A stretch of DNA of 63,993 nt from Russula earlei (taxonomy: Eukaryota; Basidiomycota; Agaricomycetes; Russulales; Russulaceae). The stretch covers positions 1 through 63,993 of the forward strand of contig JAGFNK010000303.1 of the NCBI GenBank assembly GCA_025769875.1. The letters are read 5' to 3'. The notes beneath the pieces were generated by a model that saw only the letters and a list, made by a program, of their open reading frames with translations, was not told the DNA's origin and ran no database searches. Position numbers and translations under genes: made by a program. Below are positions 20,763 through 29,919 of the stretch, piece by piece (positions within the stretch are counted from its first letter, which is position 1; every line of letters starts with the position of its first letter).

Positions 20763-21936
20763 GTGCTTACTCCAGACAATTTCCATCTCCTCATACTGGA
20801 ACTCACATTTCTCACTAACTTTAAACTCCTCACAGGAACAGCAACCTTTAAAGGACACACTGTCCACTGGAGTAGAGACCTTGAAAGTTTCACATACCGA
20901 AATCACAAACCAGTAGATTTCTCAACTGCCCAGGAAGAAGCAGAACAAGCAGAAGTTACCCGCACCCTTGAAGCCACAGTAGAAACTGCATCAAGGGTCC
21001 TATCACAGGTTACTAGAACTCTTACACCTGCGAGAGGGAATACACCAACACCAGCCCCATCTAGAGTACCAGGAGGATTTGACTCCCCGGAACCTAGCCA
21101 TCTTCCAACCCCCCTAACAGTAGGGCAACGAACAGTAGCAGCACCTCTGCCACCGCCTCTGTCTCCTACATGAAGAGCAACACGAGCCCCTACACTTCCA
21201 GTCACAGCTCCAGCAGTGCCAGCACCACCAGCACCACCACCCATAGTACCCACACAAGTAGCACCACCAGCACCTCCTGTACCACCAGCTCCAGCTCCAC
21301 CACCACCCCCTGTACAACCCACTCCAATGGCAGCACCAGTACCAGCCCAAGCACAACTGGCTCATATCATTGGATCTGCCCCAGAACCCTTTGATGGAAA
21401 AGTGGAAAATGCAGAAACATTTTGGGCTGCATTGGACAATTACTACTACATCAATGCGGACTCCTTCCCAGACCAGGGAAAGAGAGTTGCCGCTGCCCTT
21501 ACACACTTTAAGATCGACACCCCTGCTGGGACTTGGGCCTGAGAACTAACAACAAAGGCACAAGCCCAACAACCAGTCAACTATGGCACATGGCAAGCCT
21601 TCAAGACAGCATTCACTGATCATTTCATCCCAGCAGATGCACAACTAGAGTTGAATGCCATGATGCACTCCCTTCAACAGGGGAATACACCTTTCAACGA
21701 ATGGTACCGAAAGTGGTCCCATCATGCTTCCCGATGAGAACACTAAGATGTTTGACTTCCAATGTAACCTGAATCAAGGCATCCACACCAAGATATTGGG
21801 CATCACCCCAGCACCAACTACCCTAGCAGCATTAGTGGAAAAAGCACATGCATTCCACCAAGTCTACCACATGTGGGCATCACCATCATTCCATACAGGA
21901 AGACCACCTGTACGAACCAGGGGTCTAAACACTAAT
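20763..21936 (+). pseudogene. F gag core
   Basis: Starts in a segment shared with A1 (HTVHWSRDLESFTYRNHKPV), runs through an Ala/Thr/Pro-rich linker (20960-21340; Pro-Ala-Pro repeats), then the capsid: APEPFDGKVENAETFWAALD, YYYINADSFPDQGKRVAAAL, FKTAFTDHFIP, MMHSLQQGNTPFNEWYRKW. Stops at 21171 and 21540 and a frame change near 21720 break it. It is cut at 21936 by a solo LTR and continues at 22770. Gag forms the particle shell. Confidence 0.85.
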
Positions 21937-22764
21937 TGTTATGAACCAAGGCCAGGCCCTGACCGTAGATGGTCCTATTTCACTCAAGAGAGACCTCTCT
22001 CATTTTGCATTACCAACTCCCTTCCGTTTTCTGGGCTATTCCCCCTGCAGTGCAAGATATCGCTATCGCAAAGACACTACAACACGACCAGGCACCCGTT
22101 TCCTAATCGGGTAATCATCGCGTGGCAGCCACATGGCCACCCAGCCACCAAGGACCCGAAACAGCGGCACAAACTCTTAGAAACTGTTGCATAAATCATC
22201 TGACGTCATCCAGGCTCCAATGACATCATGGCTGACTGAGCGACTCCACAGTGACCTCATAGGCTCACTAAGCGCTCCACAGTGACATCATAATGATGTC
22301 ATCGCTCCACAATGATCAGTAATGCGCTCAGTAAGCCTGAAACTTGACACAAGCAAGTTTATGCCTCTGTAGTCCTATTGGATGGTACCAAAGAGTCTAG
22401 AATAGTCCCAGGTCTTTGTAATCGACCCTGTACACTGTATATAAGCCCCAATGAAGCATGGCAGTCGTCAGACTGTCCATTTGTGATACTCTCATCTTCC
22501 TGGGTACTCCCCCGCGACCGCTCAGTTTAAAGACTCCCCTCGCTTCCAAGGTACTCTTCTACGACCGCCTTGTTTAAAGCCCCTCGCTGCACTGGCTTCT
22601 AACCTTCGCCTCTGCCTCCAGTTACACGTACCAGTCCCCATCTGGTACATCTTAGTCATTTGGCTCGTCCTCTTGTTCAACGCCGCCTACGCTGCGTACC
22701 ATCTGTTCCGACCCTTGCCCACCTGCTCCTGAGTCCACACGGATCAGCAGTATGTGTCTTGACA
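21937..22764 (+). mobile_element. Solo LTR, family A, in F gag
   Basis: 828 bp, TGTTATGAACC...CTTGACA, flanked by CTAAT at 21932-21936 and 22765-22769. It has the same length as each A2 LTR. Confidence 0.95.
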
Positions 22765-22769
22765 CTAAT

Positions 22770-23135
22770 GACCCAGACACCCCAGTAGAGATCAACCTCT
22801 ACCAGGGAGAACCCGGAGAACAGCGTTGGAACACCAATGCTCTGCATAACACTCTCACCAAGGCTGAGAAACAGCACCACACAGAACTGAAGCTTTGCTA
22901 TTACTGCAGCAAACCCAACCATATGGCCAAAGACTGCAGGTCCAAGAAAGCCGTTAATTGTACTCACCGCCCCAGACAGTCCTCACAGACAGCAGTCCAC
23001 TTGGCTACCATTCAGGAAGAACAACCTGAACAGAAAGAAACTGACCCAGTTCCTATTGCATCCCTTGTAACTTGGCAAGAAAGCCTCACTGCTAACATTC
23101 CATGTCCTCATTCTGCCCCTATGGATTTTTAGTAG
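22770..23135 (+). pseudogene. F gag nucleocapsid with CCHC zinc knuckle
   Basis: Continues the gag frame after the solo LTR: DPDTPVEINLYQGEPGEQRW, then LCYYCSKPNHMAKDCRSKKA, a C-x2-C-x4-H-x4-C zinc knuckle that binds RNA. It ends with two consecutive stops near 23132, and the protease frame overlaps. The product is split from the capsid part by the insertion, so it is not functional here. Confidence 0.88.
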
Positions 23136-23816
23136 AACCCCTTAGTGCACCACTAAGGAATACAGTACAGATTGCCACTATACCCATACAAATCAATTAC
23201 CCCAACGTTTTTACAAATAATATAAGATCCCCTTCCATAGCCTTGAAAGTAACACTTGTGGGGAAAATCAGCAGCAAGGAAATTGGTGCAAGTGCCCTCA
23301 TAGACAGTGGGGCAGAAGGAATGATAATCCACGAACAATTTGTGAACCAACATAACCTCCACCTTCGTAGCTTACAAAAGCCCCTACCAGCACAAAATGT
23401 GGATGGCACCACAAACACTCATGGCTTAATCAGATATAGCACCATCCAACGACTTCAAATCAAAGCAATAGAAGGCACACATGATGAGCAAGCAGAGTTC
23501 CTTGTTACCAACATAGGAGACCATGACATTATCCTGGGCACAGACTGGTTAAGACACCACAACCCACACATCAATTGGACCAATGACACTATCACTTTAC
23601 AAAACTGCCCAGCGACGTGTGTAATGATACAACCCTCCATTATGGTCCCATCAACTCACAATACACACAGAGGGTCAATAAAAGCCCTCACTTTCCCAGA
23701 AGACAAAGAACCATCATTCAAACAAGTAGCAGCTTTGATATTTTATGACACTATGGATAAAGAAGAACCCCTTGTTGACCAATGGATTCATAGTGCTTTC
23801 CGGAACTGTCATGAAC
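23102..23816 (+). pseudogene. F protease region
   Basis: Open in one frame throughout. ALIDSGAEGMIIHEQFVNQH (about 23295-23355) has the DSGA aspartic protease site, and IILGTDWLRHHNPHINW (about 23530-23580) is the conserved ILG-x-DWL block of Ty3/gypsy proteases. The frame is cut at 23816 by an E solo LTR after ...FRN and resumes at 24774. Confidence 0.88.
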
Positions 23817-24768
23817 CATTCTCCGGAGAGGGCCCTTGAAGGACCCTTCCTTATAGGAGGAAACCCAGTCTCTATGGTGTCACCCTGTTCACACGAGCAA
23901 AAGGGGTGAGTAGAGGTGTCCACAATATTGTGCGTGCATTGTTGCGCAAGCGATTCTCGGCACAATCGACATACAGCAAGCCCCACTTAATGGCAACCCT
24001 TCTAGCAATAAAGGACAGTATTAGGGCCCTCCTAGGGACCCTTTAGGACGACTCTAGGTGCCCTACAATAGGTACTAACCTAATATCAAAGACCCTACAA
24101 CGCGTTATTAGACCGACTCTAATAACTATAGAATGAACTAGAAGGCAATACTAAGGACCTTAGTAGAAGTATTGGGGTCGACCCTAAGGACCCTAATAGA
24201 ACTATATAAGGGCCTTATAAGATAACACTATTCCCTGACCAAACTACAAGTCCTCAAATGACCGGCCCTAAACTAACTAACAGAAAATGAATCAGGTGCT
24301 CGCACGTGCACTAGAACAGTAAACACATGGACAAGGAAAGCTCTTACTCATCAGGAGAAGCCTTCTTACTCAGCAGATTACTGAGCATGACCGAGCATGC
24401 TCAGTAAGCACACTCCGACTTCTTACTCATCTTTCTATTGTGCTTGATAACAAGGTTATGACTTGTTCTCTATTTAGCAGTTCCCTTGTAGTATATAAGC
24501 GCTCAATAAAGTAACGGACAGTCCTCAGACTGTCCATTTGTTTATGGCACTCTCCATTCCTGGGATACTCCTTTAAGGACCGTCCCCTTGTGACTATCCT
24601 GGCCTCCTCTCTGTGTGATTGCTCTACTCTCACAGTAACAGTGCCTCTCTGGTATTTGTTACTACTCTGGACTTTACTTCTCGCCCATGCCGTCTTGGAC
24701 GTCTACCAACTCGTCTTTGAGCTTATCCCTCACTCTTGAACTGGATAGTTCAACAGTGAGTCTTGACA
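23817..24768 (+). mobile_element. Solo LTR, family E, copy 2
   Basis: 952 bp, TGTCATGAACC...CTTGACA, flanked by GGAAC at 23812-23816 and 24769-24773. Confidence 0.95.
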
Positions 24769-24773
24769 GGAAC

Positions 24774-25602
24774 CATCCATTACGCATTCAAGCAAAGAGT
24801 ACAACATCTACCAAGTTGGCAAAAGATAACCAGCCAACACAATCCCTTGTGGAACTAATCCCAACTATCCATAATTCAAATAGCTAATGTTAAAGGAGTT
24901 GAGACCTGGCAAAGCATATTTGACGAACAGGCCTCCCAACACCTCCCTGCTCATGCACCATGGGACCATGCCATTAACCTCAAACCAGGAGCCCCACATA
25001 AGGACTGTGGCATCTATAGGCTCACTCCAAAGGAGTTAGTAGCATTGAAAGAATATCTAGATGAACACCTTAAGAGAGGGACTATTCACCCCTCTAAAGC
25101 ACCAGTAGCTAGCCCATTCTTCTTTGTAGAAAAGAAAGGTGGTGCCCTATGCCCAGTACAGGACTATCGAGGACTTAACGCTGCCACTATCAAAGATGCC
25201 TACCCCCTACCATTGATCCTGGACCTGATTGACAAACTACAGGGTGCACAGTATTTCACAAAGTTCAATGTATGGTGGGGATATAACAACATCCGACTTT
25301 GACAAGGTGATGAACACCTAGCAGCCTTCAAGACACCCTTAGGCCTCTTTGAACCACTTATTATGACCTTTGGCCTATGTAATGCACCAGCCACATTTCA
25401 ACGATTCATGAACAACATCTTAGCACCATTAATCACACCCGGGCATGTTGTGGTATATCTAGACAACATACTGATCCTGGCAAACACCGTTCAGGATCTA
25501 GACCAATGGACACATAAAGTCCTCAAAATCCTACAGGAACATGACTTGTACCTTAAAGCAGAAAAGTGCGCTTTCTGTCAAACATCCATCAGCTACTGAG
25601 GC
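24774..25602 (+). pseudogene. F reverse transcriptase
   Basis: After a short frame change, HAPWDHAINLKPGAPHKDCG leads into reverse transcriptase: FFFVEKKGGALCPVQDYRGL, KDAYPLPLILDLIDKLQG, FTKFNVWWGYNNIRL, LCNAPATFQRFMNNIL and VVYLDNILILA. Two of the three catalytic aspartates are Asn: the one in FTK(L/F)D (AAT at 25267-25269) and the last of YLDD (YLDN, 25456-25467). TGA at 25300-25302 and at 25597-25599 break the frame. It would convert element RNA to cDNA; this copy cannot. Confidence 0.92.
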
Positions 25603-26334
25603 ATGCATATATCCCAAGGGTGCATATCAATGGATTCGGACAAACTAGTAGGCATAACACAATGGCCAACCCCTAGCAATGTCACCAAAGTTCAAGCCTT
25701 CCTAGGCTTTTGTAACTTCTACAGACGATTCATACACCGATATTCCCATCTGGCCCAACCATTGTTCAATCTAACCAAGAAGGATCACCCATTTTATTGG
25801 GGACCCAATGAGGAAAAGGCCTTCCACACCCTCATTGAGGTGTTCACAAAAGCACCCATCTTAGTGCTACAAGACCACTCCAGACCATTCCACTTAATCT
25901 GTGATGCAAGCGACTTTACAGTTGGCTCCATTTTAGAACAACCAGACAAACTAAATTGGTACCACCCAGTTGCATACTTCTCCAAATCATTGGACCCAGC
26001 TCAGAGGAACTATATGATCTATGACAAAGAACTTCTAGCCATAGTTTCCTCCCTTTGGCACTTCCAACATTACTTAGAGGGAGCTAAACACCCAGTAGAG
26101 TTGTGGACAGACCACAACAACCTCACTTACTTCATGATGAAACAGAAGCTCACCTGTCGCCAAGCCCAATGGGCTTTACTACTCAGTGCATTCAACTTCC
26201 ATATCATACATCACCCCAGAACCCAAAATAAAGCAGACAGTCTGTCCAGGCAGCCAGACTATAAAGAGGGGATGCATAAAAATGATGCAAGGGTCCTGCT
26301 GGACCAACCATTTTTCAAAATCAGAGCAACTTGA
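25603..26334 (+). pseudogene. F reverse transcriptase thumb and RNase H
   Basis: Open for 243 codons. MHISQGCISMDSDKLVGITQ and AFLGFCNFYRRFI are the conserved connection. RNase H follows with FHLICDASDFTVGSILEQ, AYFSKSLDPAQRNYMIYDKE, LLAIVSSLWHFQHYLEG, ELWTDHNNLTYF and RTQNKADSLSRQPDY. The acidic residues in CDAS, YDKE, TDHNN and KADSLSR are kept. The frame ends at TGA 26332-26334. Confidence 0.92.
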
Positions 26335-27006
26335 TCATCTTCCACCGAACCCATTGGGGACTTCGAACTCAGAAAACAGTTACGCTCCAGCAAGGAGTAC
26401 GACCCAGAGGTCAAGACAGCATTGGAAACCATCCTGAAGAATGGCCCACAATGACTAATGAAAGGCCTTCAAGATTGGAACCTAGATGATGAACTAATCC
26501 TCTTTAAAGGAAAGATCTATGTCCTAAAGTCAGAATCGTTGCAATGAACAATCCTCAAAACATACCACAATTCCCTAGCCATGGGCCACCCAGGCCAATG
26601 GAAGACATACAAACTAATAAGCTGCAACTACTGGTGGCCAGGAATGCTAACATTTGTAAAGGACTATGTGGATGGTTGTGCAGAATGCCAAAGTTCAAAG
26701 AATTGCCCAGCAACAAGGGTACCACTAATGCCCATCACCCCAACAGGCAAGATCTGGGACAGTATTATGATGGACTTCATTGTGGGCCTCCCCCTGTCAC
26801 AGGGATATGACAGCTTACTAGTGGTGGTTGACCACTTCAGCAAGGCCATTATCATCACCCTGTGCCACAAAACCATTACTGCAGAAGATATGGCCTCCCT
26901 AATTATGAATAATGTGTGGAGACGTGTAGGGCTCCCATCCCAGGTGATTTCAGATCAGGGCCCCCAATTCGCAGCAAAAGTAACTCAGGAATTGTGGAAA
27001 AATTAA
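26335..27006 (+). pseudogene. F integrase, N-terminal and core
   Basis: A broken spacer (LEDW-like stretch LKGLQDWNLDDELILFKGK region, with stops) leads to the zinc-binding domain YHNSLAMGHPGQWKTYKLIS ... CAECQSSKNCP (HHCC) and core IMMDFIVGLPLSQGYDSLLV (first Asp) and VISDQGPQFAAKV (second Asp). A frameshift at about 27000 moves the rest of the core into another frame. Integrase joins cDNA ends to host DNA. Confidence 0.9.
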
Positions 27007-27845
27007 ACATCAAGTCCTCCCTCAGCACAGCTTACCACCCTCAGACTGATGGCGAAACAGAAAGGGTCAATCAGGAATTAGAACAATATTTAAGAATCTT
27101 CTGTAACCACCAACAAAATAACTGGGCAGAGCTAATACCCTTCATGGAGTTCGCCCATAACGCATGCACTCATAGTGCTACCCACAAAGCCCCCTTTGAA
27201 ATATGGTATGGCTTTAACCCAGCATTTGCCCCACCTATTGGTTTTACCACCAAGTTCCCATCAGTCCAAGAGCAACTACAATGGTTGGACCAACTCCGAG
27301 ATGAAGTCACAGCATCACTTCAACATGCAGCAGCCATAATGGGACAATCCAGCGAACATAACCCAATGTTCAAGTTCAAGGAAGGCGACCTGGTCTGGCT
27401 AGAGGCTACTAACCTAAAGACAACACACCCTAAGGTGAAGCTAGCCCCTAGACGGTACAGGCCTTTTAAAGTTGTCACTGCATACCCCGTCAATGTACAA
27501 CTGGAACTACCAAAGACATGGAAGATCCACCCCATTTTCCATAACTCTCTAATCAAGCCATACAAAGAGACCAGAGCCCATGGTCCCAATTTCAAGCATC
27601 CAACCCCCACCCTTATAGAGGGAGAGGAACAGTACAAAGTGGACAAAGTCCTAGCCTCAAGACACTCCCCAAACCATAAAGGCCTTCAGTACCTAGTACG
27701 ATGGAAGGGTTACCCAGCAGCAGAGAACACTTGGGAACCTGCATCCCATTTAACCAAAGCCAATGAAACCATCAAGGAGTTTCACCGACAGAACCCAACT
27801 ATGCCCAAACTGTTTAAACTAGTTGCAGGAGAAACTAAGTCATAA
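26998..27845 (+). pseudogene. F integrase C-terminal part and chromodomain
   Basis: Begins with IKSSLSTAYHPQTDGETERV, holding the catalytic Glu, then WYGFNPAFAPPIGF and the GPF-type module FKFKEGDLVWLEATNLKT. It ends in a chromodomain: QYLVRWKGYPAAENTWEPAS. The stop is at 27843-27845, a few bases before the polypurine tract. In the chromovirus lineage the chromodomain steers integration toward marked heterochromatin. This stretch is open from 27003 and is the best kept part of F. Confidence 0.92.
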
Positions 27846-27857
27846 AGAGGGGATGAA
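27844..27857 (+). promoter_or_regulatory. Polypurine tract of F
   Basis: AAAGAGGGGATGAA directly before the 3' LTR. The same 14 bases precede the A2 3' LTR. Confidence 0.85.
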
Positions 27858-28169
27858 TGTCATGAACACTCTCAAAGAGTCCATTCTATTAAAGGGACTT
27901 CAAAGGGACTTCAAAGGGACTTCAAAGGGAGCTAATGAGGAACGCATATGACTATTGACAAGCAAGACAATGGTGCCAAGATTGACTCCAGTTATATCTC
28001 ACATAATAGTCCATTACACAGGATTGAACCCAAGACCCTTGTTACAGAAGTTGGCTACAGCCTTCTGTTGAAAGGGGATTAAACAATGAGCATTGTACAC
28101 TTACAAGACAATGGTGCCAAGTTCAGCTCCAAGTCACCTCAGAAGATTGCCCACTGCTGAGATTGAACC
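27858..28169 (+). repeat. 3' LTR of F, first part
   Basis: TGTCATGAACACTC... with an expanded AAAGGGACTTC tandem (four units against two in the 5' LTR). It is cut at 28169 by element A2 within the tRNA-like B box (...GAGATTGAACC). Confidence 0.9.
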
Positions 28170-28997
28170 TGTTATGAACCAAGGCCAGGTCCTGGCCATA
28201 GATTGTCCTATTTCACTCAAAAGAGACCTCTCTCATTTCGCATTGCCAACTCCCTTCCATTTCCTGGGCTACCCCTCCTGCAGTACATGATATCGCTATT
28301 GCAAAGGCACTATAACACGACCAGGCACCCGTTTCCTAATCGGGTAATCATCGCGTGGCAGCCACATGGTCACCCAGCCACCAAGAACCCAAAACAGCGG
28401 CACAAACTCTTAGAAGCTGTTGCATAACTCATCTGATGTCATTAAGGCTCCAATGACATCATGGCTGACTGAGTGACTCCACAGTGACCTCATAGGCTCA
28501 CTAAGTGCTCCACGGTGACATCATAATGATGTCATCACTCCACAATGATCAGTAATGCGCTCAGTAAGCCTGAAACTTGACACAATCAAGTTTATGCCTT
28601 TGTAGTCCTATTGGATGGTACCAAAGGGTCTAGAATAGTTCCAGTTCTTTGTAATCGACCCTGTACACTGTATATAAGCCCCAATGAAGCATGGCAGTCG
28701 TCAGACTGTCCATTTGTGATACTCTCATCTTCCTGGGTACTCCCCTGCAACTGCTCAGTCTAAAGTCCTCCCTTGTCTTCAAGGTACTCTTCAACAACTG
28801 CCTTGTTTAAAGCCCCTCGCTGCACTGGCCTCTACTCTTCACCTCTGCCTTCTGCAGCACATACCAGTCCCCATCTGGTATCTCCTAGTCATTTGGCTCG
28901 TCCTCCTGTTCAACGCCGTTTATGCCACATACTGTCTGTTCCGACCCTTGCCCACCTGCTCCTGAGTCCTTAGTGATCAGCAGTACGTGTCTTGACA
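28170..28997 (+). repeat. 5' LTR of A2
   Basis: 828 bp, TGTTATGAACC...CTTGACA. It is nearly identical to 45480-46307, with scattered single changes, so A2 is among the younger insertions. Confidence 0.95.
28671..28712 (+). promoter_or_regulatory. A2 LTR promoter and predicted self-primer
   Basis: TATATAAG begins at 28671; AGACTGTCCA at 28703-28712, 32 bases later, is the exact reverse complement of the primer site TGGACAGTCT (29000-29009). Confidence 0.6.
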
Positions 28998-28999
28998 TC

Positions 29000-29011
29000 T
29001 GGACAGTCTCT
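29000..29011 (+). promoter_or_regulatory. Primer binding site of A2
   Basis: TGGACAGTCTCT, two bases after the LTR end. Confidence 0.75.
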
Positions 29012-29574
29012 CTCCATTCCTTTATTGACCAGCCAACGCTCAAGTGTCCACTCCCAACTCCCCCACTCTTGTTAACACTTCCCTGTGTCTCCCTTCTCCT
29101 CTCCAACCCACTCCACGCACTGCCCTTCGACTTCTCACTGAGGACCTCAACCCAGTCGACACGTCCTCACCCCTCAGCATCCTATACTCCCTAGAAGCCC
29201 CACCATCGTCTCCTGTCACCACCCAGCCTATTCCAGGCGACTTTGTCCCTGTCAGCACTCCCCCTCCAGCGCAGAATGAGCAACAGCAAGCAGGCCGTCC
29301 TCCCTTGCCTGAAGGCTTCCTTGATCGCCCTCCTTGCATAGCATTCCGGTTCCACCCTCACCAGTACTTTGTCCTTCCCACCACCAATCATTCCCACGAG
29401 CAGTGGCGTCCCCTCCATGACTTAAATCACCAAGACTACCTGGGACGCATACCTACTACAGACCAGTTGAGTCATCGCGCCTTCACAGACACCTACACAA
29501 CTGCCTTTCATGCATGCATTGTCCACACTTTTGCTGTGGAACCTTCCAACACTGCCCTTGCCACCGAGTACAAC
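29012..29574 (+). pseudogene. Leader ORF0 of A2 (truncated)
   Basis: Open from 29044: a Pro/Ser/Thr-rich first half, then FRFHPHQYFVLPTTNHSHEQ, WRPLHDLNHQDYLGRIPTTD and DTYTTAFHACIVHTFAVEPS. It is very similar to A1 ORF0 (15808-16280 and 14800-14886) and less so to F. The coding match ends at about 29574, where the inverted repeat begins, so the downstream half (the HDFLDGR part) is lost. A one-base shift near 29040 separates it from an upstream frame that reads in from the LTR. Function unknown. Confidence 0.75.
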
Positions 29575-29919
29575 TTATTGCCGTTTTCAGCACACTTGGC
29601 GGAGCTTGAATTCCACCCAAATCGGTGCAGAAACCCCCTCAAACATGCGGGATGAATATCTCCCTCAAAACAGCTTCAATTCATATAAAATTTATTGTCT
29701 TTGAATCGCCTGAATGGGGGCTAGGCAGCCCCATTGTTTTCATGAGATTTGAGTGAGAATTGGTGGAGCTGGACTCAAGCCACCTCCACATGTGTATTAG
29801 ATGAATTACAACAACTCAAAATCATGGTCTATATCTATTATTTTTCCCTCATGTTGTACCCATGGGCTGTCTTGAGGCAGCCCCATAGTGATTTTGACTC
29901 AAGTGTTGTGGTGTGCAAC
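29575..29919. repeat. Left arm of a 345-bp inverted repeat
   Basis: TTATTGCCGTTTTCAG... to ...GTTGTGGTGTGCAAC. Its reverse complement matches 32489-32833 over the whole length with few differences. The flanks show no target duplication. Confidence 0.88.
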
